DNA of 64,000 nt from Temnopleurus reevesii (taxonomy: Eukaryota; Echinodermata; Echinoidea; Temnopleuroida; Temnopleuridae), in NCBI GenBank assembly GCA_036244855.1, contig BQKZ01000030.1, positions 96,946-160,945 on the forward strand, in the 5' to 3' direction. Below, in pieces: positions 12,901 to 21,702 of this stretch (the first letter of the stretch is position 1; every line of letters begins with the position of its first letter). The notes under the pieces are model-generated. The model ran no database searches, was not told the origin of the DNA, and was given only the letters and a program-made list of their open reading frames with translations. The position numbers and the translations under genes are program-made.

Positions 12901-15900
12901 ATAGACTTTAGTTTCAATGCCATTTTTCAGCCATTTAAAACCCTGAGTTTATATAATGATGTGCCTCATCAGTTTCCAAGATGGATGATGGCTCTGAATC
13001 TGGTTGATGAGTATGGAAGCCTCTAGGGCTGCAGGATATTACAAGTTAATGGAATATCGCAATATTGAAATGCTAAAAAATATTTCATATGACGTTCTGC
13101 CATTATTCAATATATCTCCTTTAGAACGATATTGAAAAGAAATCAATATAATTTCTTTTCAGTGCATGTATCAGAAATGATGAATACAATAAATCGTAAT
13201 AAATTATCATGAAGCATGATGTACTTTGATAATGATGAAGTCATGTCATTAATGCCACTGTACTAAAGCGAAATTGCTTTTATCTCAAAACAGGAGTAAG
13301 TAAACACCCTTCGACGGCTATTCAAGGGAACATGATATATTGCCAAGTGGTGGACAATCAAATTACAAGAATTGCATATCGAGCACCATCAGAAGCTTCC
13401 CCCATGAGCGAATAATGAGGAGTGAATCATGGGGGTTATCAAGCAAAAACATAAATTAGCCCACTCGCATCATCACTGGCCGTTCCCATTTCTTTTAATC
13501 TGCATTTATCTGCTTTTAATTTCCCTTTTTATTATATTTTTTTTTTACCTTCAATGTTTCTTTTTTTGGTGTACAGCGTGTCCTGATGCAGATTGTTCAA
13601 GAGCTGTGTAAGAGACCAGGATTGAACCGTGCTGGTTTCAACATGCCAACCATCTACATTCCAACACTCTCATCAGGAAAGGTAGGTGGAAATACACTCA
13701 GGAATTATTAATGATCTCCTGGAAACTTTATAATTGTTAAGCCCCAGTCACATGGAATCCCAGAAGCAACACACACTTTATCCAGTTTAGTCCTGATTAA
13801 TCTCATTAACTGCCCATGAACAAAGACTGACACAAAGGATTTAACAAGACTAAGGGGGTGTTGCTCAAAGGTTGCAATTGATCACAAGTTGCAGTTGATC
13901 GGAATACGCAAATCAAAATCATTGATTCGTGCGCGTTCTGTTAAATGCGCGCACCGTGCACAAATGAATTTGTGCGTTACAATTTGCAAAGTTGCAGTTG
14001 ATTTGCAGTTGATTTTTAGCAACACCCTCTAAGAATCTTATTGCTTCCAGGGTTATATATGATTGGGGTTATAGGTCAAATATGCTTAAAGGTCCTTACC
14101 TATTAACTTTTTCTGGTCTGTAAAAGTTGCCTGAACAAGCACCTAAAAGGGTTCAAAGATCTTAATGGAGGCATATCTGTCAATGACTTATTTTTCACCT
14201 ACTGAAAAACAGGGCAAATGGAGAGAAAATTAGATCTTAAAGATAACCCATTCTTTCTAGGTGGATTACAGAAATAACTAAGGGAGATGAAATAAAAGTA
14301 AAATTATTTCTCTAGTACAAATGAGATAGTATAAGATAAACAATTATCAACTTTAGTCGTATGAACGTGCAGAATTGGCTTGTCAGGTCTCAAAGGGTGA
14401 ATCTCATTTTCCTTTTCACCTCATTTTACAGTCTGAATTTCCAGTTGCAATGGTACATATCCTTTTTAAAGGGGATATTGCTTTTGGATCCTTTAATTGA
14501 AGGTCTTGAAACAAAACTGATAAAATTTGAATGAAAGTAAGCAAGACTCATTAAATGCAATGGCTAATATTATCGAGAACCAAAATTAAATTTAGCTTAT
14601 TCAGTAGGTGCATGGTTCATTATTCTAAACATTTGGCCAAAACAGGCAATTTCTAATGAATGACAGCAAAATATCCTAAGTTTCACAGACATCAAAACAA
14701 TAGCATATATTCGAACCGGGTTTGCAATGATTTAGCATGTTGGATAATCCCTTTTAATATGTTGCTACTGTTAATACATTTCATCATCTGATCTTCTCTC
14801 GCACAGAGTCGGTGTGTGAATCAGATAGAGGAGGTGTGTAAGGATATTGAGAAGACAATCAAGCAGACGATTCAGAACACGCTGAACACCCTGGAGACGG
14901 ACTGTGAGCATATCTCTAAACTCATCGATGAGAAGCTGGAAAACGACAGGTAAGAGAGGCTTTTAACCAAGCCCTCTCCCCTTAACCCACTCCCCCTTCT
15001 CATCAAGAACACACTGGGTACGCTGGAGACAGATTTGAGCATATCTCAAAATGTAGGGAAGAATAATTAGAAAATGACAGTTGAAAGTTGTCTTGTCCAT
15101 TTTCACAGAGAACAAATCAAAGAACTGATCCAGCTCTATCTACTTAACTTGATTGAGTGGTTTTTTTTTAGTTTCCCTATGATTAATACAATTGAACATG
15201 TTCTTTTAGATTTTGCATGCCACCTAGATAGGCAAGTATATACATCAGAACAATCCACAAGCATTGTGTTCTTGCCCTCTGGTATTAATCTTAATGAGTA
15301 TCATTATTAGATGAGAATTAGGAATGTCTGATATGATTACCCCTTTACTTTGAGATACAACATAATGTGGGTTTGTTTCTCTGTTTTTATTTTTCCTTGC
15401 AATATGCAGGCAAGCCAATTCGTACAACTTCCGAGCAAAGGGCAAGTCACTGATCTTCTACGCTCTAGGATTACTGCTTCCATTCCTCTTCTTCATCAAC
15501 TTCCTAGCCAGCACTGTGTCTGACGAGGTTACTGTTGGAGTACTAGGGCAGGATGGAGCTGATATGCTCAAATCTTACCTGGTAATTATGATGGTGATCA
15601 TGATGATGATCGAGATGGTGATGATTTTCATGGTGATGACAATTATACGATGATGATGGTGGTCGAGATGGTTTCGGTGGAGAGGTTTATGATGGTGTTT
15701 TTTTTTTGTGGTGATGATGTTGGAGGAAGTGATGGTGATGATGATAATGGTGATGGGGATGATGATGGTGGTGATGGTGGTGATGATGGTGATGGTGGCA
15801 GTTTTCATGGTGTTGGTGATGATGGAGATAGTGGTGTTTTTTTATGATGGCATTGATGATGATGCTGCCGGATGAGGTTACTATTGGAGTACTGTTTTCA

Positions 15901-16121
15901 TGGTGTTGGTGGTGGTGGTAATGATGGTGATGGTGTTGGTGTTGGTGAAGGTGCAGATGGTGATGGTTTTCGCGGTGATCACAAAGGTCGTGGTGGTGGT
16001 GGTGATGATAATAATTATGAGGGTGGTGATGATGATGATGATGATGATGGTGACGGTGGTTATGATGATGATGATGATGGGTGGTGATGGTGATGATGAT
16101 GATGATGACGATGATGATGAT

Positions 16122-16155
<34 letters not shown>

Positions 16156-19100
16156 GCGGCGACGGCGACGACGACGACGATGACGTTGACTGTGATGATG
16201 ATGATGATAATGAGGATGAGGAGGAGGATGATAATGGTGATAGTGATAATAAGTGTGGTGGTGATGATAGTGGTAGTGATGGTGGTGATGGTGGAAGTGG
16301 TGGTGGTTATGGTGATAGTTGTGATGGTGGTGGCAGTATTGATGTAATTGGTTTTGGTGTTGATGTTAATGGTGTTGGAGGTGATATAGTGTCGATGATG
16401 GTGATGGAAACTATATTGGTGATTTGGATGATAGTGAAGTTGATGGGGATGATGGTGATTTCGACTACGATGAGTTGAATAATAGTCTTGATAATCACAA
16501 CTGTTTTCAGCATGGTATATTAATTCACTCATTCCGTATCTCCTTATCTTCCATATACTCCACAGGCTCCTATTGGTGGTATATGGCACACCATACCAGC
16601 TGAGTATCATCTTCATGCTATCGTTGGTATCGCTGTCTTCTGTCTACTCCTCCTCCTTATTGCTAAACTTTCAACAAGGTGAGATAATAAATAAATCTTG
16701 TACAACAGTGTAATGTTTCACCAAGTGTTTCTTAAAGATTAAGAGGGTCTCAAAGAAATGATTGAGTATGTTATATTCTGAAGATTCTCAATCATTCAGC
16801 CAAAGAACAGATACCATTTGCTCTTAAATTTGTTGGTGAAACACTATCCAATGTGTTTCACAAGCATTTCATACATTATTGCTAAACTTCCAACAAGTCC
16901 TTCCGGGTAAGGAAGGGGGATTCATTAGCGTTTTTAAGGAGGTACTGGATCATGTCATAATTAAATTCTAAGTTCACGGCCACCTAATTTAATCCTGTGT
17001 TATTCTCATTTCACATTTTCAATGAATATAAGGAAACAACTCACTTTCAACATAGAAACAAACAGTCTGCATTTCTTGCTGTATGATACAGCATTGTACA
17101 TATAGTTTCATTTTAAAAATCTGATTTAAATGGGATAAATAAAATTCACCCACCCCTTCATATCCTTCACCTTTCCCATTAAGTGACCCCTTTAAGATGT
17201 AAATAGATATTTTGCTCCTTTGCAACATAAGAATCTTCAGGTTGTGATAAACGAGACGTCTCGCTTGAATTAAGTCATCAATCAGGAACCGGAAACCAAA
17301 TTATCTCGATCTGGAGCTATTAATAAGATCCAGGGATTAAATGTGACACATTGGTGAATAATAGAAAGCACAAGAAAGTAAATCCTCTATTGGTTTATAC
17401 ATTGGATGCAAGCCAGGTGTTGTGCTCATTAGGGGCTCACTTTGAAATCAAATGGAAAGATTGTCAAAATGGCTAATGGTGGCAGGTCTTTATAATTAAA
17501 AGGTAGCAGTGAAAACAATAATTTTTATCTAGATGTTTCTGTATGTTTATCTGAATGTGTGTATCTACATGTGTGTGAGGGTCTGTGTGTCTGTCTCTCT
17601 CTCTCTTCCTCCATCTCTCCCCTTCTCCTGTACTACCTGCTTCCACCCCCTCCCCCTCTCCTTCTTCCCCTCTCGCCCCCTCCCCTCACTTTTTCTCTAT
17701 CTTCCATCTCTCATATTTTTTCTCTTTTTTTCAGGGGTGGGGATAGGAATGGAAGGCTGAACCTTGCCTAATATCAATGATGAATAAAAGCATTCTCTAT
17801 AACTCAATTTGATATCAGCCAGCAAAATCCCATGATTTTTCCAGTTTGTGTTAAGTAACCAAGTGGGGTTTCCCCTGCTGGGCACTGTTTTATACTTATG
17901 ACATGCAACTAGATCATGTGGAGTTCTCATAGTTCGAAATGAGAAATTTGTAATTATAATCCAGATACGAGTCAGTCGACTTGTTGATGATATCCTGTTC
18001 AATTATATAGGGGGTTTTCCCTTCCACTCATCACCAAACGCTCTTTTCTGGTTTACATCATAGAGGGGGGTGGGCCTTATAATGGATTTTTTAAAACCAT
18101 TTCTCAGCATTTTTACCCATCTTGGTTGTGTATCACCAAGTTATGAACGATTGTAGACATGTCGATCAGTTTGAGGAGAGATAGCACTTGAGATATTTCA
18201 TTTCTTTGTGGGCTACAGTAAGCTTATCCTTAAAATTAACCATTACTAACTTGTGACCTTTTAAGTGAAATATGCCAGAATATGTGCAAGAATTATCCCC
18301 TCATTTCATACATATTCATGTTTACGGATATAAAGCAATTTCTAAATGCATCATTTCATTTCGCATCAATTTCTTCAAGCTTTCAGGTCACATGGTATCA
18401 GTTTTTGTGCTGAACCATTGATAGCATACTCCAGTCTTTCTCGATGTTAAACTTTTTAGAAGACTGGTATTACGACTCAAACCTATACTGAGGAGTGTAT
18501 TTGATTGGAATATGTCACACAGTCATACATTCCAAGATTGGGGATAGCACGTGTATGTGCAGCATTTGAGCTTTGTATGAAGCATTTATGCCATCTTTTT
18601 TACTTTCTCCTCCCACCTGAATACCTTCATTCATGAACCTTTCCACCCCACCACTTTCTCCAGATATGCATATATCTCTGCAATTCCCTCCATCTAACTC
18701 TTATCACCCCTCTACCCAATTTCTACTATAAATATCAATCCAATTTTTTTCATGTAGGTGGAAATATCAAATGGAACATAATTCCTAATTGATGATGCAG
18801 TCTTACATAGCGCATATTGGGGAAACCGACAGGAAATGATTACATTTATTGTTTTTCTCCATTTGGCCTTCATGTCTCCATTTAATGATGACAATGTGGT
18901 GAATACTACGCCATAATCAATCGTATTCTCAAGATATTTGGGGTTAGAGGAGGGATTCACATTATATTCTAAATGAGTCGCATCGACAAGGAGTAAAACA
19001 TTCCAACATTCAATTTTGAATTCGTTTTCACAAAATAACTTATATTCACACTCCATTTTTTGTATCAATAGCCCCAGTTATCTGTCTCCAATCCTTTACA

Positions 19101-21702
19101 AAGATGAATCTGTTTGAGTCATGTATTTGAATCTTACAAAGCTTTTTTTTTTGCTGTGTAAATTTAAGATGGATCTTTATAGTATTGCTGAAAATAACCA
19201 TAGACGTTTAATGAACCACTTCCTCTTTCGATTTAAATACCCTGGGAGGTGTTTCACCAAGATAAGAAAGACTTTACGCATGACTTTACGTTTGACTGGT
19301 ACCCCTTCTTGTGCGAATGGTTCACATTATAACGCGCATTCAGCGCAAGAACTGATACCAGTCGAACGTAAAGTCGTGCGTAACTTTAAGAACGACTTGG
19401 TGAAACACCGCCCTGGACATTGAAGCCCTATTCTCACCTAATTCCTCTTTGCACATGTACAAAAAAAAAAGTGTATTGAGCATCTACCAAGTGGATATTT
19501 AAAGGCAAACGAATGTATATTATTATTATTTCAAAGATCACTTTAGAGCATCCACATTACACCTCTTCTGGACTAACAATTCTTGTTCAGGGCCAACACG
19601 TTCAGACAATCCCCTTTCTAACTGTTTTTCTATTAAAGAAGGTGCATTTTGTTAGCTGAGTTTTACAACCTTTTCAGATGGTAACCGGACATTTGCTCAA
19701 GTCTCAACTATTCACTAGATATAAAATTAGAGTTAGGGCGGTGATAGAGTTCATGTTCATATTAACGCGAGGATTGATGTTTGGGTAAGGGTTAGGTTTT
19801 AATGTATGGTTGAAGTTTGGCTGAATATGTCTAGATTATACATTATAGTCAATATCGTGACCTTTCAGACCCACACTGCAGAAATATATACAAGTGTATG
19901 TGAAGAGGGTCTGATATAGTGACATTAATAGGGTCGTATCTCTCACAGTAACTGCTCTGAAACAGGTGTTGATCCAATGAATTGATCCATTTGGTTTGGT
20001 TAGAGTATAAAGATGTAGAGTAGTCATAAATCTATAAATATCTTGTCCAGACACAATTGCATAATAACACCAGGGGTTGATTCACTTTCGGTTCCTTCTG
20101 TGATACATTTGCTTTTGGTTTCCCATTATTTAATTCCTGTTTTGTCTCTGTGTTTGTCTCTCTACTCCTCCTCTTTCTCTTTCTCTCCATACTTTACTCT
20201 CTTGTTTCCCCCTTTCTCTTTTTACACCTCACTCACTCCCCTTTTATTTCTCTCCCGTTCTTTGTCTTGCTCTCCTCTCCCACCCTCACCCTCACTCTCT
20301 TTCTCTTTCTCTCCCTCCCCATCTCTTTTGTTGTCCCCCTTTCTCTCTTTACACCTCATTTACCGCTTTTATTTCTCTCCTGTTCTTTGTCTTGCTCTCC
20401 TCTCCCACCCTCACCCTCTTCTCTCTTTCTCTCCCTCCCCATCTCTTTCGTTTTTCCCCTTCCTCTCTTTGCACCTCACTAACCCCTTTTATTTCTCTCT
20501 CATCCCCTCCCCAGTCTCATCCCCTCCCCCCGCCCACCCTCTTCCTCCCACCCTCACCCACCCTCTTTCCTCCTCGCTCTTTCTCTATCTCTCCCTCCCC
20601 ATCTCTCTCACCTCACTCACCCCCATATTTCTCTCCCCCTCTCTCCTTCCTCCTCTCTCTCTCTCCCTCTCCCTTTTTCTGTCTCCTTTATCTTTCAGAA
20701 GAGTTATTGGACTAAATTTTAAAGTATTGTACTAGATTAAAATGCTCAAATCAATTCCAATTATTCCATATAATACATTTTCACAGAGCATCTTATTTAT
20801 GTGTTTGTACAGATCATCGAGGACAATTGAAGCATAAATGGTCTTGAGATATGTGTATTATACAGGTCTTTTCTAATAAATTCATTAGGCTCATAAAATG
20901 TTATGTTTTTATCTTTGCTACAGGTTAAAGCCTACACTGACAAGGAAAGAGAAGAGATACTTCAGTGAACAGAACGAGTATGTTCAGAAACATGTCAAGG
21001 GAGCCAAGGTATGTATGCCCACTGTGAAAAAAATTATAAGATGACTGAATTTAATGGATTTGCATCATGACTGAATGATGCTTAGTATTGAATAATATAT
21101 TGATCAGTTGCATCCCTTTCATTAAACTGTCCTGTTTTCTGTATATTTTAACTGCTCGATATTATTTCTTTTGTCACACATTTTAACAAAACAATCAGAG
21201 GATTTTGAGTATGTTGTAAGTTCCTCAGCTATACATGTTATATTCTAAACAGATAGTTTATCATAGCATTTGTAAGTGATATTGATGCAAAATGAGCAGT
21301 TCCCCGTTTTTTCTTTGCACTCTGAGGAAAGCTGCAATTAAGTTGCAGTTGATTAGCACTCCCCAATCAAAACCATTGTAATATGAGCTTCTTAAATGCA
21401 CAGACCTATGTCGATGTAATAAACACATTGCAAATGGCAAATTGATTTGCATCTGCTGTGATTTTATGGCAACATTCCTTTGTATTCTTTGTTTCAAATT
21501 AATATGTGTCTATAAAATGAAAAACAGTTATAGTTGTATGTAACATTGTTTTCACATACATGTAGCCCAACCCTCTTTATGAAAATGATCCTCTTTGGAC
21601 AACCATTGAAACTGACAAAAAAAATGTTAATTTCTTTGTGAACAGGAAAAGCTTTACACAGAATACCTGAACCAATGCGTAGCCATCTCAGACCTCAGCT
21701 GA
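3915..21702 (+). CDS. Membrane-anchored dynamin-superfamily-like GTPase, C-terminal 343 residues (9 exons, 5' exons off window)
   Basis: Exons: 3915-3969, 7624-7764, 12279-12439, 13577-13681, 14807-14949, 15410-15581, 16566-16678, 20924-21008, 21646-21702. All junctions are GT/AG and the phases join without a stop, giving 343 residues then TGA. Visible G-domain motifs are G3 (VDTPGLVDG, D43-G46) and G4 (TKAD, 107-110). FDPIGQAL in between resembles the EHD/dynamin layout. Residues about 155-202 look helical. Two hydrophobic segments follow (about 214-235 and 276-293), separated by a roughly 40-residue loop, then a basic tail ending VAISDLS. A cytosolic GTPase anchored by a membrane hairpin, as in mitofusins or atlastins, would suit membrane remodelling; that role is inference. 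The P-loop is not in the window, so the start is missing. I do not recognise a named orthologue. Confidence 0.85.
4484..4600. repeat. Imperfect hairpin, about 115 bp
   Basis: Arms 4484-4530 and 4552-4600 pair over blocks CCAGT, CTATGTACGCTTCACC and GCTGATA, with a loop of about 21 nt. It lies in the first intron of the GTPase gene. The arms and loop fit either a short MITE or a microRNA-precursor-like hairpin. The sequence alone does not decide. Confidence 0.5.
4733..5035. repeat. Pyrimidine-rich tract with C/A homopolymer start
   Basis: CT-rich low-complexity sequence, including (CT)n runs near 4764-4782, preceded by a C-run/A-run junction at about 4721-4739. Open frames here come from composition and are not genes. 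Confidence 0.8.
5776..5886. mobile_element. MITE family A, copy 3 (palindromic)
   Basis: The arms GCCCCGGAAGCAACACGATT and AATCGTGTTGCTTCCGGGG are inverted around a short centre. The right end continues into CCCTATGTGACC. It is the same family as 25151-25286, but the left terminal part is missing here. The right end abuts a family C element. Confidence 0.75.
5882..5974. mobile_element. MITE family C, left half only
   Basis: Matches the left half of the complete copy at 19242-19415 (GGGAGGTGTTTCACCAAG, then two ACTTTACG blocks). It stops near the centre of the palindrome at a single N (5975), where the 63-bp tandem array begins. The matching right half is absent. Confidence 0.75.
5976..7095. 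repeat. 63-bp minisatellite, 16 identical units plus degenerate tail
   Basis: The period is exactly 63 bases (unit start GTGATTGGGGTGTTG). Sixteen units (5976-6983) look identical. A 17th (from 6984) carries substitutions and a partial, diverged 18th ends near 7095. Because 63 is divisible by 3 and the unit lacks stops in some frames, it stays open on both strands: + reads VIGVLSTALRCYILM... and - reads MHQDVAAQSSRQH.... I see no start context, splice logic or codon divergence to support a protein. The left edge is an N join, so the copy number is a minimum. Confidence 0.95.
7115..7190 (+). repeat. Possible tRNA-like SINE head
   Basis: TAGCTCAGTTAG (box A-like, about 7123-7134) is followed by GTTTCAAATCGC (box B-like), spaced as in tRNA genes. 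The sequence does not fold into a clean cloverleaf by eye. It is more likely a decayed tRNA-derived SINE than a functional tRNA. Confidence 0.3.
7624..7764 (+). CDS. GTPase gene exon with G3 motif
   Basis: Encodes residues 19-65 plus the first base of codon 66, including FVDTPGLVDGDMKYPFDVEQ. It is phase 1 at both ends. Acceptor is TTGTTACAG, donor CTAG|GTAAAA. The 3' part is duplicated twice downstream, at 8475-8529 and 8577-8632. Confidence 0.9.
7775..8474 (-). mobile_element. Non-LTR retrotransposon 3' fragment (reverse transcriptase C-terminus)
   Basis: Read on the minus strand, about 8465-8269 translates to ...YHLSKHRTRRFQF...GPKLWNSLPEAVQNSLSLYTF... then a stop. GPKLWNSLP is typical of the C-terminal end of CR1/Jockey/L2-type LINE polymerases. 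About 450 bp of noncoding tail follows and ends in a GAATT-rich simple repeat (about 7780-7800), as expected for a 5'-truncated LINE. Apparent target-site copies flank it (see the exon echoes). It cannot be functional. Confidence 0.75.
8475..8542 (+). pseudogene. Exon echo 1: duplicated 3' end of the G3 exon plus its donor
   Basis: Near-identical to the last 55 or so bases of exon 7624-7764 and the first 13 intron bases (GTAAAAACATTAT). It would read DGDMKYPFDVEQAILWL. It has no acceptor of its own, so it should not be spliced in. It sits directly against the LINE fragment. Confidence 0.85.
8577..8640 (+). pseudogene. Exon echo 2 of the G3 exon
   Basis: A second copy of the same exon end, 103 bases after the first. 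It includes a GTAAAT donor-like end at 8633. The 34 bases between the echoes repeat the LINE edge (CCAGGGTACCATGTTGAGCA), so LINE edge plus exon end form a tandem duplication. Confidence 0.85.
8641..11909. other. Intron of GTPase gene, no recognised gene
   Basis: AT-rich sequence without convincing exons. A one-sided match to MITE family G (CCAACCGTTCAGGAATAT, about 10543-10562, continuing to about 10640) is the only element I recognise. A TATAAAA at about 9816 has nothing supportive downstream. Confidence 0.5.
11910..12140 (+). mobile_element. tRNA-derived SINE, 5'-truncated
   Basis: Begins at a box B-like GATTCGAATCC. A central GGGTACCTGGTTGG block and the 3' tail GCGCTATATAGATTATAAATG, ending in TTATTATT, follow. 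The tail resembles that of the LINE at 39215-39510 (GCGCTATAC... then ATT repeats on its sense strand). It ends about 30 bases before the duplicated GTPase exon fragment. Confidence 0.7.
12173..12251 (+). pseudogene. Truncated tandem copy of the following GTPase exon
   Basis: The first 79 bases of exon 12279-12439, including an acceptor (CTTTCTATAG), are present here with a few substitutions. The copy then runs into GATTACTGATC with an in-frame stop and no donor. Its polypyrimidine/acceptor is intact, so it could compete with the true acceptor 106 bases downstream. Confidence 0.85.
12279..12439 (+). CDS. GTPase gene exon with G4 motif
   Basis: Encodes residues 66-119, from GDLADLIFVFFDPIGQAL to HESDRQ. 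It includes FYLTKADEAG, where TKAD is the guanine-specificity motif. Phase 1 in, phase 0 out. Acceptor TTCTACAG, donor CAG|GTAGGG. Confidence 0.9.
13577..13681 (+). CDS. GTPase gene exon, distal G-domain
   Basis: Exactly 35 codons (residues 120-154), RVLMQIVQELCKRPGLNRAG to YIPTLSSGK, phase 0 at both ends. Acceptor GTGTACAG, donor AAG|GTAGGT. The late SSGK is not a P-loop: it sits at the domain end and lacks the GxxxxGK spacing. Confidence 0.9.
13737..14073. mobile_element. MITE family A, copy 2, interrupted by a family B insertion
   Basis: The left end is TTAAGCCCCAGTCACATGG and the decayed right end is TTGCTTCCAGGGTTATATATGATTGGGGTT, its approximate inverse. The two halves are split by the family B element at 13854-14029, so A inserted first. 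Confidence 0.7.
13854..14029. mobile_element. MITE family B, copy 1
   Basis: Ends GGGGGTGTTGCTC and AGCAACACCCTC, with inner inverted GTTGCAGTTGAT-type blocks and a GC-rich centre (TGCGCGC). It is flanked by direct TAA at 13851-13853 and 14030-14032. Short TIRs starting with G-runs plus a TWA target duplication fit PIF/Harbinger-type MITEs. Confidence 0.8.
14807..14949 (+). CDS. GTPase gene exon, helical region
   Basis: Encodes residues 155-201 plus two bases (SRCVNQIEEVCKDIEKTIK... to ...KLENDR), heptad-like and charged, probably an alpha-helical stalk between the G domain and the membrane. Phase 0 in, phase 2 out. Acceptor TCGCACAG, donor ACAG|GTAAGA. Confidence 0.9.
15003..15088 (+). pseudogene. 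Echo of the helical-region exon in the next intron
   Basis: Aligns along its length with 14868-14956: AAGAACACACTGG, GCTGGAGACAGAT, TGAGCATATCTCAAAA and GAAAATGACAG match in order. It has a one-base deletion (frameshift), and TT replaces the donor GT, so it cannot act as an exon. Confidence 0.85.
15410..15581 (+). CDS. GTPase gene exon, first transmembrane segment
   Basis: Completes R202 and encodes 203-259. A basic approach (RAKGK) leads into SLIFYALGLLLPFLFFINFLA, then a polar loop (STVSDEVTVGVLGQDGADM). Phase 2 in, phase 0 out. Acceptor AATATGCAG, donor CTG|GTAATT. Confidence 0.9.
15586..16480. repeat. (GAT)n/(GGT)n-type trinucleotide array filling an intron
   Basis: About 900 bases of imperfect GAT, GGT and GAC triplets, with a GACGACGGCGGCGG-type block near 16120-16180, occupy nearly the whole intron between the two transmembrane exons. 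The long Asp/Gly, Met or His/Ile open frames on both strands are by-products of the triplet composition. Confidence 0.95.
15871..15893 (+). pseudogene. Short echo of the TM1 exon inside the triplet array
   Basis: GATGAGGTTACTATTGGAGT plus ACT matches the exon segment encoding DEVTVGV at 21 of 23 bases and interrupts the triplet array. It is short, but the array around it is unlike exon sequence. Confidence 0.6.
16566..16678 (+). CDS. GTPase gene exon, second transmembrane segment
   Basis: Encodes residues 260-296 plus two bases: APIGGIWHTIPAEYHLH, then AIVGIAVFCLLLLLIAK and STR. Phase 0 in, phase 2 out. Acceptor ACTCCACAG, donor CAAG|GTGAGA. With the previous exon it forms a two-pass membrane hairpin. 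Confidence 0.9.
16875..16897 (+). pseudogene. Echo of the TM2 exon's 3' end
   Basis: ATTGCTAAACTTCCAACAAG repeats the last bases of exon 16566-16678 with one substitution, about 200 bases downstream. The donor GT is TC here. It is too short to be more than a fragment. Confidence 0.65.
17590..17745. repeat. CT-rich low-complexity tract
   Basis: Pyrimidine-rich sequence with (CT)n at about 17594-17606, ending in a TTTTTTTCAG acceptor-like motif at about 17733 that leads to no coding exon. Likely simple repeat. Confidence 0.8.
19242..19415. mobile_element. MITE family C, complete copy
   Basis: Terminal arms GGTGTTTCACCAAG and CTTGGTGAAACACC are exact inverses, with inner ACTTTACG/CGTAAAGT and TTCTTGTGCG/GCGCAAGAA pairs. 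It is a full-length palindromic copy of the family whose left half is at 5882-5974. Confidence 0.85.
20140..20700. repeat. 560-bp polypyrimidine tract with internal tandem units
   Basis: Almost pure C/T on this strand. A unit of about 122 bases recurs (TTTACACCTCA..., TTATTTCTCTC..., CTTTGTCTTGCTCTCC, CACCCTCACCC), seen at about 20220, 20350 and 20470. Ser/Leu/Pro-rich open frames are artefacts of composition. Confidence 0.85.
20924..21008 (+). CDS. GTPase gene exon, cytosolic tail
   Basis: Completes R297 and encodes 298-325 (LKPTLTRKEKRYFSEQN to KHVKGAK), basic and hydrophilic. Phase 2 in, phase 0 out. Acceptor TGCTACAG, donor AAG|GTATGT. Confidence 0.9.
21318..21480. mobile_element. MITE family B, degenerate copy
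   Basis: Carries GTTGCAGTTGATTAGCA, CAATCAAAACCATTG, TTAAATGCACAG and GCAAATTGATTTGCA in the family order, with decayed ends. It lies in the last intron of the GTPase gene. Confidence 0.6.
21646..21702 (+). CDS. GTPase gene terminal coding exon
   Basis: Encodes EKLYTEYLNQCVAISDLS then TGA. Acceptor TGTGAACAG, phase 0. Confidence 0.85.
   Translation, partial: EKLYTEYLNQCVAISDLS

Larger units (their letters stand above)
16679..20923. other. Intron of GTPase gene
   Basis: About 4.2 kb without coding evidence. It holds an exon echo, two pyrimidine-rich tracts and a complete family C element, all listed separately. The remainder is ordinary AT-rich sequence. Confidence 0.6.

Noticed and set aside
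13673..13681. SSGK at the end of a GTPase exon as a possible P-loop
   Set aside because: It lies after G3 and G4, lacks the GxxxxGK spacing, and falls at the end of the G domain.
15687..16616. Long His/Ile-, Asp/Gly- and Met-rich frames in GAT arrays (also 25332-25786, 44926-45444)
   Set aside because: Produced by triplet repeats on both strands; the first overlaps true exons on the opposite strand.
18712..19068. 118-codon minus-strand frame in a GTPase intron
   Set aside because: No recognisable domain or retroelement motif; compatible with a chance frame in AT-rich DNA.
20043..20735. 230-codon Ser/Leu/Pro-rich frame
   Set aside because: Polypyrimidine composition; the same holds for the 33329-34080 frames on the complement of the polypurine tract.
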